Shown: positions 1 through 6,194 of the stretch, one piece after another
Layout: every line of letters begins with the position of its first letter
Numbering within the stretch: position 1 is the stretch's first letter
Assembly (NCBI GenBank): GCA_964551295.1
Contig: CAZKDJ010000214.1
Location: 1 to 6,842 of the forward strand
DNA length: 6,842 nucleotides
Source of the DNA: JAFGED01 sp964551295
GTDB lineage: Bacteria; Chloroflexota; Anaerolineae; B4-G1
Direction: 5' to 3'
Translations under genes and position numbers: made by a program
The notes under the pieces: generated by a model
Told to the model about the DNA's origin: nothing
The model's input: only the letters and a program-made list of their open reading frames with translations
Databases searched by the model: none

Positions 1-76
1 CCCCCCGCCCCCCCCCCCCCCCCCCCCCGGGGGGCCGGGGGCGCCCCCCCCCCCCCCCCCCCCCCACCCACCCCCC
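1..76. repeat. Poly-C/G low-complexity contig end, probable artefact
   Basis: Apart from a few A residues near the 3' side, this stretch consists only of C and G, mostly long C runs with a short G block at about 29-43. It changes abruptly to normal mixed sequence at about 77. A run like this at the very start of a sequence is most simply explained by poly-G reads from two-colour sequencing chemistry carried into the assembly in reverse complement. A genuine C tract cannot be excluded from the sequence alone. No gene is supported here. Confidence 0.8.
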
Positions 77-162
77 ATCTTCCCCTACTTATTGAGAAGA
101 TACCTTTTGCTGATATTGTGCTGGCAAGGATTATATCCTGATCAAAGGGCCGAGTCAAACCG

Positions 163-190
163 TTGTGGTCGCTTGGGGCTGTGATATAAT
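163..190 (+). promoter_or_regulatory. Probable extended -10 promoter of the methyltransferase gene
   Basis: A perfect TATAAT lies at 185-190, preceded by TGA at 182-184, which gives an extended -10 (TGnTATAAT). A weak -35 candidate, TTGTGG, lies at 163-168 with a 16-bp spacer. Transcription would begin near 197, leaving a leader of about 16 nt that contains the GGAG ribosome site at 202-205. This is a sigma-70-type prediction from motif and spacing only. Confidence 0.6.
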
Positions 191-212
191 GGCGCTATTC
201 TGGAGATGAAGG

Positions 213-716
213 TTGGAGGCCGCTTCGCGTTTCAGCAACTGGGCTTTTGATTTGCAGTATATCTTGGGCCGGACACCGTGGGACACGCAGGTCACGCCGC
301 CGGAAGTCGTGGCGCTTGTCGAGGAGAGAGATGTTCCCCCAGGACGGGCGCTTGACCTGGGTTGTGGTACCGGCACCAACTGCATCTATCTGGCCCGGCA
401 CGGTTGGCAAGTGGTGGGGGTGGATTTTTCCACCGTGGCGATCTGGCAGGCGCGGTGCAAGGCGCGGCGGGCCGGGGTGGAGTGTACGTTCCGCGGGGCG
501 GACGTGACCGACCTGTCGTTTCTGGAAGAGGCGTTCGACTTTGTACTGGACATCGGCTGCCTGCACAGCATACCGATGGAAAGATGGCGGCCGTACGCTG
601 CGGAGGTCATCCGGCTGGCGCGGCCCGGCGGGCGCTATATGCTCTACGCCTTTGCCCCATCCGGACCGCTCGGGTCCGCGAGGTATTTCGCCAGAGGAAG
701 TGCGCGATCTGTTTGA
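213..716 (+). CDS. Class I SAM-dependent methyltransferase, frameshifted near the C-terminus
   Basis: This is a Rossmann-fold methyltransferase using S-adenosylmethionine; its substrate cannot be told. Motif I is clear (ALDLGCGTGTN, residues 46-56), with the acidic end of strand 2 at Asp71 (VVGVDF) and the motif IV region FDFVLDIGCLHSIP at 108-121. The N-terminus (YILGRTPWDT, about 16-25) resembles small TPMT-like or Methyltransf_25 proteins. The start is TTG at 213: an in-frame TGA at 207 blocks anything further upstream, and GGAG at 202-205 sits 7 nt away. The frame is normal up to about residue 150 (YAFAPSG). It then reads an arginine/serine-rich tail and stops at 714-716, while the natural continuation is in the +1 frame. 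The intact protein would be about 198 residues. The break is either a sequencing error or a real mutation. Family call is firm; substrate unknown. Confidence 0.85.
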   Translation: MEAASRFSNWAFDLQYILGRTPWDTQVTPPEVVALVEERDVPPGRALDLGCGTGTNCIYLARHGWQVVGVDFSTVAIWQARCKARRAGVECTFRGADVTDLSFLEEAFDFVLDIGCLHSIPMERWRPYAAEVIRLARPGGRYMLYAFAPSGPLGSARYFARGSARSV

Positions 717-810
717 GCCGGCTTTTGTCGTGGAACGGCAAGAGGGTGGAGATGACCCCACGGGCCCGTCGTCGGCCTGGTATTGGCTGCGCCGAGTTGC
801 CTCCAATTGA
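673..810 (+). pseudogene. Displaced C-terminal end of the methyltransferase (+1 frame)
   Basis: In the frame starting at 673 the sequence reads GPRGISPEEVRDLFEPAF and continues to SAWYWLRRVASN before TGA at 808-810. A PEEVRDLF segment followed by a SAWYWL(R) ending is the usual finish of small class I methyltransferases, and no start codon with a ribosome site precedes it. It is therefore the tail of the gene that starts at 213, not a gene in its own right. The join lies between about 655 and 685. One extra base (or two missing) there would restore a single open frame of about 198 codons. Confidence 0.75.
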
Positions 811-830
811 ACTGGTAATCGGCGCGTTGT

Positions 831-871
831 GTGGGCGTCCTTCGGGTGCAGAGTACCCGAGGGACGCCCGC
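831..871 (+). terminator. Strong 19-pair hairpin, possible terminator or palindromic repeat
   Basis: Pairing base i with base 1702-i from 831/871 inward gives 19 uninterrupted pairs: 16 Watson-Crick and three G-U (832/870, 841/861, 848/854). They close on an AGA triloop at 850-852. The core arm is GGGCGTCCTTCGGGT at 833-847. It lies 20 nt after the methyltransferase tail and ends about 22 nt before the next -10 box, so it is placed to end the upstream transcript. No T-run follows it (the next bases are TGGCGCGGG), so it is not a classical intrinsic terminator. It may instead be a dispersed palindromic element. Confidence 0.55.
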
Positions 872-899
872 TGGCGCGGGTGGGTAGTTGGGCTATAAT
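871..899 (+). promoter_or_regulatory. Promoter of the small membrane protein/GT39 operon
   Basis: A perfect TATAAT lies at 894-899. The best -35 candidate at 17 bp spacing is CTGGCG at 871-876, a poor match that overlaps the 3' foot of the hairpin. The -10 box ends 6 nt before the ATG at 906, so the expected transcription start coincides with the start codon and the message would be leaderless. The prediction rests on the -10 box alone. Confidence 0.5.
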
Positions 900-905
900 G
901 GGTTT

Positions 906-1172
906 ATGACTCGATCACGCCGTCTCTTTGTATTCGCTTTGCTAGCACTGATCGTGGCGCTCCTCGTCGTAGCTATTGTGTTATGGCAGCGTGGCAGGGA
1001 GTACGAAGGTGCGTCTGTCGCCCCGGAGACGTCGCCACTTTCTGCGCCGACCGCTGCCGCTGAGGGTTCCTCTTCCTCTCGATTCGGCCTGGCGGCGGCC
1101 CTGTTTTGGGTGGTTTTGGGGGCTGTGTTGGCGCTGGGCATCGCTTTTCTCATCCTCCGTCGGTATAAATGA
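906..1172 (+). CDS. Small two-TM membrane protein, unknown function
   Basis: This 88-residue protein is not one I recognise. It has a basic N-terminus (MTRSRR), a first hydrophobic helix at about 7-27, a Pro/Ala/Ser-rich linker at about 36-59 (ending in a run of four Ser), a second helix at about 62-84 and a basic tail RRYK. By the positive-inside rule both ends face the cytoplasm and the short linker faces outward. I chose ATG 906 over the in-frame TTG at 888 because the -10 box at 894-899 would lie inside the longer version. No Shine-Dalgarno precedes 906, which fits a leaderless message. Its TGA overlaps the ATG of the glycosyltransferase (ATGA, 1169-1172), implying translational coupling. 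It may be an accessory or stabilising partner of that enzyme; this is inference from position only. Confidence 0.7.
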   Translation: MTRSRRLFVFALLALIVALLVVAIVLWQRGREYEGASVAPETSPLSAPTAAAEGSSSSRFGLAAALFWVVLGAVLALGIAFLILRRYK

Positions 1173-2920
1173 GCCAGCAGAAGCATCTTCTCTCCGGCGC
1201 TGTCAACCAGCCAGAATCCGCAGTGGGTACCGCCCGCGCGATATCTAGATCGCGATTGCTCTATCTCGCTGCGATCGTATCGCTTGCGTTGGTCGCTTTT
1301 GCTCTGCGTGCGGTCTCTCTCGACACCCAATCCCTGTGGCGAGACGAGGTGGACGCGATGCGCTTTGCCACGGTGCCGCTGGGTGAGGTGCTCTCCAATT
1401 TCACCCGCCCGGGCTGGAACGGGCCGTTTTACTTCCTGCTGCTGTGGGGTTGGATTGCGCTCTCAGGCACCAGCGAGTACGCGATGCGCTTTCTCTCGCT
1501 GTTCTTTGGCGTCCTCTGCGTGCCGCTGGCGTACGCGCTGGGCCGCCGGTTGTTCAATCCCCGGGCGGGTACCTTTGCTGCGCTGCTGGTGTCGGTCTCT
1601 CCTTACCTCACCTGGTACAGCCAGGAGGTCAAGATGTACACGCTGGTGCCGGTTCTGGTGCTGCTGGCGATTTACGCGTTGCGCCGCGCGGTTGACGGGG
1701 ACGGGTGGTACTGGTGGGGCGTACAGGTCTTTGCGACCGGCTTGGCCGTCTACACACACATCATTGCCGCCTTGCTGATTCCCGTTCAGGTGTTGATCTA
1801 TTTCACCTGGTGGCCGAAGGCGCGCAAGCGGTGGCTGGGCGCGCTGATCAGCCTGGCCTGCTTTACGCTGCCCTACCTGCCGCTGGTCGGGTGGCAGATG
1901 TCCCTGCTGTTTCAGGATGGGGCGGATCAGGTTTTCCAGTTGCCGGACCAGATCGTGCCGACGTTGCTCGCCGGTTGGCGCACGGGAAATCCTCTGCTGC
2001 TTCGATCTCGTGCGACGGGTTTTGGGCATTACACATTGGGCAGGATGGCGCACATTCTGCTCACCGGTTGGAGCGTGGGGTACTTTGGTTTCTCTGGATT
2101 GGCCCGATTTGAGGGGGCCATCCTGATGACCGGATTAGCCGGGTGGGGGCTTTTGAGTTTTTCCCTCTCTCTCCGCAGGCGGGGGGAGGCGTTGAGGAAA
2201 CGGATCTCTCTGCTGTGCTGGCTCGCGGTGCCGGGATTGATTGTGTGGTACATCTCGCTCCGGCAGCCCCTTTTTACCGACCGTTACTTTATCTGGTCGG
2301 CGCTGGCTTTCTACCTATTGATCGCCGTGGGACTGGCTGCTCTTTGGCGTTTGGGTGGGTGGAGGCAGGTGCTGGTACTGCTCTTGGTGGCCCTCGTGCT
2401 GGCTTTCAACGGCGTCAACCAGTGGTTACAGGCGACTACGCCCGGCAAGGCCGACTTTCGTGGCGCTGTCGGTTACATGGTTGAGCGTTACGGCGCGTCC
2501 GATGCAGAGGGGGGACTGGTGGTGCCAGCTCCTGCCACTTGCGAGGGGTGCCCGTACGACGTCCATCTTCCTTTCATTACATCAGGCTCTGGCGAATTTG
2601 GCGAGTTGATCGTTTTCCAGATTCCCTACGCCAAGTATAGCTTCAACTACTACTTTCCCCACGCCGGCTATCCCTGGGCTGAGGGTCTTTACACGAATCA
2701 CCTCCGCTCCGATGGTTCCTATGTGATGAGCGAAGCGCAGGCGGTGGAGGAGATGGAGCGGATGACGGAAGGGTATCGCGTCGTCTGGCTGGTCGCGACG
2801 GAGGCGGAGATGTGGGACGAGCGTGGGCTGGTGAAGGGCTGGTTGGACGCACATATGCGGCTGACCGATAAGGCCGAGGGTACGTATCTGTGGGTGGACG
2901 TGTATCGTTATGAGAGGTGA
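1169..2920 (+). CDS. GT39/PMT-family membrane glycosyltransferase
   Basis: This 583-residue polytopic protein has the layout of bacterial GT39 (PMT_2/ArnT-like) enzymes, which move sugars from polyprenyl-phosphate donors to acceptors on the outer face of the membrane. After one N-terminal helix (about 29-47) comes the acidic loop motif SLWRDE with Asp59-Glu60, the expected catalytic/metal region. It is followed by GPFYFLLLWGW (85-95), SEYAMRF (102-108) and SPYLTWYSQEVKMY (144-157), all typical of the family. A later QPLFTDRYF (366-374) matches the usual p-x-RY loop. I count roughly 11-12 hydrophobic segments up to about 415. A soluble, probably extracytoplasmic domain follows (about 420-583), containing a CxxC (Cys458, Cys461). 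The start overlaps the stop of the small gene by four bases. The hairpin at 2943-2967 may end the transcript. Donor and acceptor are unknown: a protein, lipid or polysaccharide acceptor is possible. Confidence 0.85.
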   Translation: MSQQKHLLSGAVNQPESAVGTARAISRSRLLYLAAIVSLALVAFALRAVSLDTQSLWRDEVDAMRFATVPLGEVLSNFTRPGWNGPFYFLLLWGWIALSGTSEYAMRFLSLFFGVLCVPLAYALGRRLFNPRAGTFAALLVSVSPYLTWYSQEVKMYTLVPVLVLLAIYALRRAVDGDGWYWWGVQVFATGLAVYTHIIAALLIPVQVLIYFTWWPKARKRWLGALISLACFTLPYLPLVGWQMSLLFQDGADQVFQLPDQIVPTLLAGWRTGNPLLLRSRATGFGHYTLGRMAHILLTGWSVGYFGFSGLARFEGAILMTGLAGWGLLSFSLSLRRRGEALRKRISLLCWLAVPGLIVWYISLRQPLFTDRYFIWSALAFYLLIAVGLAALWRLGGWRQVLVLLLVALVLAFNGVNQWLQATTPGKADFRGAVGYMVERYGASDAEGGLVVPAPATCEGCPYDVHLPFITSGSGEFGELIVFQIPYAKYSFNYYFPHAGYPWAEGLYTNHLRSDGSYVMSEAQAVEEMERMTEGYRVVWLVATEAEMWDERGLVKGWLDAHMRLTDKAEGTYLWVDVYRYER

Positions 2921-2942
2921 GGCAGTAAGAGCGTGATGCGGA

Positions 2943-2967
2943 AAACGTAAGGAGCGGCCTTACGTTT
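2943..2967 (+). terminator. 10-bp hairpin after the GT39 gene, possible terminator
   Basis: AAACGTAAGG at 2943-2952 pairs perfectly with CCTTACGTTT at 2958-2967 around a 5-nt loop (AGCGG). It begins 23 nt after the GT39 stop and is followed by a T-rich but interrupted stretch. That could make it a weak intrinsic terminator. Its right arm is also part of the heptamer repeat leading to the gyrA promoter, so it may instead be regulatory. Confidence 0.45.
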
Positions 2968-2982
2968 CACGTTTTACGTTTT
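2962..2982 (+). repeat. Three tandem ACGTTTY heptamers upstream of gyrA
   Basis: Three consecutive 7-bp units lie at 2962-2968 (ACGTTTC), 2969-2975 (ACGTTTT) and 2976-2982 (ACGTTTT). An inverted copy, AAAACGT, lies at 2942-2948. The array ends 4 nt before the TATAAT box at 2987 and therefore covers the -35 region. It resembles short tandemly repeated heptanucleotides known from other phyla; whether it is an operator or a neutral repeat cannot be told. Confidence 0.6.
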
Positions 2983-2992
2983 GGAGTATAAT
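2964..2992 (+). promoter_or_regulatory. gyrA promoter with perfect TATAAT
   Basis: TATAAT is at 2987-2992. At 17-bp spacing the -35 would be GTTTCA (2964-2969), which keeps only three consensus bases and lies inside the heptamer array. The expected transcription start is near 2999, giving a leader of about 28 nt that contains the GGAGG ribosome site. With a weak -35, transcription may depend on the upstream sequence or on supercoiling; the latter is inference from gyrase genes elsewhere. Confidence 0.55.
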
Positions 2993-3014
2993 ACCTACCG
3001 CGAACTGGATTCCT

Positions 3015-3029
3015 GGAGGTCGTTCTTTG
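3015..3029 (+). promoter_or_regulatory. Ribosome site fixing a TTG start for gyrA
   Basis: GGAGG at 3015-3019 stands 7 nt before TTG at 3027-3029. The reading MEIGTVQSVDIEQEM from this TTG matches the length and style of GyrA N-termini. The first in-frame ATG codes for Met15, inside the conserved segment, and would remove conserved residues. The TTG is therefore the likely start. Confidence 0.8.
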
Positions 3030-5459
3030 GAAATTGGCACCGTACAATCCGTAGATATTGAACAAGAGATGCGCAGCGCGTATTTGGATTACGCGATGAG
3101 CGTCATCGTCTCGCGCGCGCTGCCCGATGCCCGCGACGGTCTCAAGCCGGTCCAGCGGCGCATCCTCTACGCTATGCACGATATGGGATTGCGGCCCGAT
3201 ACGCCGTATAAAAAATCGGCCCGCATCGTCGGCGAGGTGCTGGGCAAGTACCACCCTCACGGCGACTCGGCCGTCTACGATGCGATGGCGCGCATGGCAC
3301 AGGACTTTTCCCTGCGCTACCCGCTGGTGGATGGGCAGGGCAACTTTGGCTCCATCGATGGCGACAGTCCCGCCGCGATGCGTTACACCGAGGCGCGCCT
3401 GAACCGCGCGGCGCTGGAACTGTTGCTCGACATCGACAAGGAAACCGTCGATTGGAAGGATAACTTTGACGGCACGTTGCAGGAGCCGGCGGTGCTCCCG
3501 GCCGCGCTGCCCAATCTGCTGGTCAATGGCTCCTCTGGCATCGCCGTCGGCATGGCGACCAACATTCCACCCCACAACCTGGGCGAGGTGTGCGACGCGC
3601 TGGGTTACGTGATCGACCACTGGGACGAGCTGGACGACGTGACGGTCGAGGACCTGCTGGAATACGTCGAGGGGCCCGATTTCCCCACCGGCGGCATCAT
3701 CATCGGCCGGGAGGAGATCGCCCACGCCTACGCCACGGGGCGCGGGCGGCTGACCGTGCGGGCGATGACGCACATCGAGGACATGTCCGGCGGGCGCAGC
3801 CGCATCGTCATCACCGAGCTGCCGTATCAAACCAACAAGACGTCCCTGTTGGAGCGCATCGCCAATCTGGCCCGCTCCGACCGGATCGATGGCGTCTCCG
3901 ATCTGCGTGACGAGTCCGACCGGCTTGGGATGAGCATCGTCATCGAGCTCAAGCGCGGCGCGCAGCCCGAGACGACGCTCAACCAGCTCTTCAAGTACAC
4001 GCCGCTCCAGTCCACCTTTGGCGTGCAGATCCTGGCGCTGGTCGACGGCGAGCCGCGCCTGCTGACTCTCAAGCGGGCCTTGCAGATATTTATCGACCAT
4101 CGCCGGGAGGTGGTTGTGCGCCGCTCCGAGTACGAGTTGCAAAAGGCGCGCGACCGGGCGCATATCCTCGAGGGGCTCAAGATCGCCCTCGATCACCTGG
4201 ACGCCGTCATCAAGACCATCCGCGAATCGCCCGACGTCGACACCGCCCGCGAGCGGCTGATGGAGCGTTTTGAGCTATCGGAGCTGCAGGCGCAGGCGAT
4301 CCTGGATCTGCAGCTTCGGCGCTTGGCGGCGCTGGAGCGCCAAAAGATTGAGGACGAGTACCTGGCGTTGATCCAGCGCATCGCCTTCCTGGAGGACTTG
4401 TTGGCCTCGCCGCGCAAGATCCTGTATGTGATCAAGGACGAGCTTCAAGAGCTGAAGAGCGCCTACGCCGATGGGCGTCGCACGCGCCTGGTGGAGGAGG
4501 ATGCGGAGCTCACGGAGAAGGATCTGGTCGCCGAGGAGGACGTGCTGGTCACCCTCACCGAGCGTGGCTACATCAAGTGCGTGCCGGCGGGGGCCTACCG
4601 CGCGCGGCGCGGCGGTCAGGGGGTCAAGGGGGCGGCCCGGGAGGAGGACGCCGTCCTGCGCATGTTCTCGGCTGGCACCTTGGATACGATCCTCTTTTTC
4701 AGCGATCGCGGCAAGGTCTACCCGGAAAAGGTCTACCAGATCCCCAAGATGGATCGCACCTCCAAGGGGGTGCTGCTGAGCAGCATCCTGTCGCTGGCGT
4801 CGGGCGAGCGGATCACCTCCGCGGTGGCGATCTCGGACTTTGACCAGGAGGGCGGCCTGGTGATGTTCACACACCAGGGCAAGGTCAAGCGCATCGCGTT
4901 GAGCGAGCTCAGCACGGCGCGGCGCAGCGGGCTGATCGCCATCGGGTTGGGCCGGGGCGATCAGTTGGGCTGGGTCGATCTGATGAAGGGCGACGAGGAC
5001 CTGATCGTCGTCACTCAGCAGGGACAGGCGTTGCGCTTTGGCGGCGACACGGTGCGCCTGATGGGGCGCAGCGCCGCAGGCGTCAACGCCATCAAGCTCG
5101 ATCAAGATGATCGGGTGTGCAGCGCGGCCGTCGTCGCGGATGCAGCGTCCGATCTGTTGGTCGTCACCACCAAGGGGTACGGCAAGCGCACCGCCCTGGA
5201 CGAGTTTGCGACCAAAGGGCGTTACGGCAAGGGTGTGCGTTGCCTGGGCGGCAGGCAGGAGCAGACTGGCGTCGTCTCCGCTGCCCGCGTCGTGCATCCG
5301 GGCGACGAGGTCACCCTGATCTCCACCGGCGGCATGGTGCTGCGCGCCTCCGTGGACGATATCCCCCAGGTGGGCCGGGGTGCGCGAGGCTCGAAGGTGA
5401 TGGATCTGAAGAAAGGGGATCAGATCAGATCGGTGGCGGTTATCGACAATGAGGAGTGA
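3027..5459 (+). CDS. gyrA: DNA gyrase subunit A
   Basis: This is the breakage-reunion subunit of gyrase (A2B2), which introduces negative supercoils with ATP through GyrB. At 810 residues it is complete. The winged-helix/tower region is clear: DARDGLKPVQRRILYAM (34-50), KYHPHGDSAVYDAM (74-87) and AAMRYTEARL (116-125), with catalytic Tyr120 next to Arg119. The quinolone-determining positions equal to E. coli Ser83 and Asp87 are Ser81 and Asp85, so no classical resistance change is seen. The tower and coiled-coil part runs to about 490, with the SELQAQAILDLQLRRLAALE segment at 418-437. A C-terminal pinwheel of six blades covers about 502-805, without an acidic tail. The GyrA-box reads ARRGGQG (526-532) instead of QRRGGKG. 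Topoisomerase IV subunit A (ParC) is the alternative name, given that degenerate box, but six blades and overall similarity favour GyrA. gyrB is not in the window. Confidence 0.94.
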   Translation: MEIGTVQSVDIEQEMRSAYLDYAMSVIVSRALPDARDGLKPVQRRILYAMHDMGLRPDTPYKKSARIVGEVLGKYHPHGDSAVYDAMARMAQDFSLRYPLVDGQGNFGSIDGDSPAAMRYTEARLNRAALELLLDIDKETVDWKDNFDGTLQEPAVLPAALPNLLVNGSSGIAVGMATNIPPHNLGEVCDALGYVIDHWDELDDVTVEDLLEYVEGPDFPTGGIIIGREEIAHAYATGRGRLTVRAMTHIEDMSGGRSRIVITELPYQTNKTSLLERIANLARSDRIDGVSDLRDESDRLGMSIVIELKRGAQPETTLNQLFKYTPLQSTFGVQILALVDGEPRLLTLKRALQIFIDHRREVVVRRSEYELQKARDRAHILEGLKIALDHLDAVIKTIRESPDVDTARERLMERFELSELQAQAILDLQLRRLAALERQKIEDEYLALIQRIAFLEDLLASPRKILYVIKDELQELKSAYADGRRTRLVEEDAELTEKDLVAEEDVLVTLTERGYIKCVPAGAYRARRGGQGVKGAAREEDAVLRMFSAGTLDTILFFSDRGKVYPEKVYQIPKMDRTSKGVLLSSILSLASGERITSAVAISDFDQEGGLVMFTHQGKVKRIALSELSTARRSGLIAIGLGRGDQLGWVDLMKGDEDLIVVTQQGQALRFGGDTVRLMGRSAAGVNAIKLDQDDRVCSAAVVADAASDLLVVTTKGYGKRTALDEFATKGRYGKGVRCLGGRQEQTGVVSAARVVHPGDEVTLISTGGMVLRASVDDIPQVGRGARGSKVMDLKKGDQIRSVAVIDNEE

Positions 5460-5483
5460 GAAGCGAAACAGGAGAACTGACAA

Positions 5484-6191
5484 ATGATCCCCATACCTGT
5501 GTATCCATTCGCCATTCCTTGGCTTCAACCTTTCTCAAACTATGCGCCGCTGATCTGGTTGTGCGGTGTTAGCTGTCTGTGGTTGACGCGCTACACGCAC
5601 CAATTAGCACGACGCTGGGGAGTGCGTTACTACTGGGTGTCTGCATTTGTCCGTCCACTGGGTGTGCTATTGATCATCTTTGGATGGATGGCTCTGTTTG
5701 CCATAGAAGAGGGGGTGATTGTGCCAGGCAACCCCAATGAATGGGGAGAGACATTGGGATTGCAGGGAGGTCGTCCGAGTGTCGTATTCTGGCTAAATCT
5801 GTTGTGGATGATGGGGGCTTTACTATCAATGGGGCTCGGGCTGTGGGCAATCGCTGTGCTGGGACTACGGCGTTCGTTCTTCTACCGGCGATTGGATGAC
5901 CCGCTGGTCACACGGGGTCCATATAGCATTGTGCGCCATCCCCAGTTCCTCTCGGCTATCGGCGTGACTTTCTTCACGGTTATGGTGTATGTAAGTTCAT
6001 ATCGGTTGGCAAGAGGAGGTGGCCCTTGGGTCCCCTTTTGGGATAGGAGCGGCGTTGGATTTGCCAACTGGGTGCTGTTCACTGTGACCCTATGGATATT
6101 GGCTGTGCTGGAGGATCGCGAATTGGCGGCGCACTTTGGTGTGGAGTACGAGGAGTATACCCGCTGCGTGCCGCGCTTGTTCCCAAATTGA
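5484..6191 (+). CDS. Isoprenylcysteine carboxylmethyltransferase-like membrane methyltransferase
   Basis: This 235-residue integral membrane protein has the C-terminal signature of the ICMT/PEMT-type methyltransferases: TRGPYSIVRHPQFLSAIG (143-160), then LEDRELAAHFGVEYEEYTRCVPRLFPN at 209-235. In this family the RHP segment and the later Glu (here Glu210 or Glu213) help bind S-adenosylmethionine. I see about five hydrophobic segments, near 20-36, 50-75, 100-126, 156-172 and 193-210. The start is ATG at 5484 with AGGAG at 5470-5474, 9 nt upstream. It lies 24 nt after gyrA with no visible terminator, so read-through from gyrA is likely. Base use is clearly less GC-rich than gyrA, hinting at a different history. 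Bacterial members act on varied or unknown substrates such as lipids or small hydrophobic compounds, so no specific function is assigned. Confidence 0.82.
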   Translation: MIPIPVYPFAIPWLQPFSNYAPLIWLCGVSCLWLTRYTHQLARRWGVRYYWVSAFVRPLGVLLIIFGWMALFAIEEGVIVPGNPNEWGETLGLQGGRPSVVFWLNLLWMMGALLSMGLGLWAIAVLGLRRSFFYRRLDDPLVTRGPYSIVRHPQFLSAIGVTFFTVMVYVSSYRLARGGGPWVPFWDRSGVGFANWVLFTVTLWILAVLEDRELAAHFGVEYEEYTRCVPRLFPN

Positions 6192-6194
6192 GAG

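Noticed and set aside
77..101. ATCTTC/GAAGAT inverted repeat as a terminator
   Set aside because: Only six base pairs around a 13-nt loop with no T-run; within chance expectation.
77..184. Short open stretch upstream of the methyltransferase, possibly the end of an upstream gene
   Set aside because: It has no recognisable protein features, begins at the artefact boundary, and its stop overlaps the predicted -10 box. Too little to support a gene.
655..720. Programmed +1 ribosomal frameshift in the methyltransferase
   Set aside because: No slippery codon followed by a stop or rare codon, no internal Shine-Dalgarno spacing, and no family precedent; an indel or sequencing error is simpler.
195..806. 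Minus-strand open frame of 203 codons opposite the methyltransferase
   Set aside because: The + strand holds clear methyltransferase motifs; the minus reading has no domain and shadow-like Arg/Pro-rich composition.
362..898. Forward open frame of 178 codons overlapping the methyltransferase and the hairpin
   Set aside because: It is out of frame with the motif-bearing frames, Gly/Arg-rich, and runs through the palindrome and the promoter of the next gene.
2967..4196. Long open frame (409 codons) on the minus strand opposite gyrA
   Set aside because: It is a reading shadow of the GC-rich gyrA codons; it is rich in His/Gln/Arg/Asp in a repetitive way, has no recognisable domain, and lies entirely opposite a certain gene and its promoter.
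5460..5483. Terminator or promoter between gyrA and the membrane methyltransferase
   Set aside because: The 24-nt gap holds only an AGGAG ribosome site; no inverted repeat or -10 box is visible.
4275..5528. Second long minus-strand open frame (417 codons)
   Set aside because: It is opposite the 3' half of gyrA and the start of the next gene, with the same His/Gln/Leu-rich shadow composition and no family motif.
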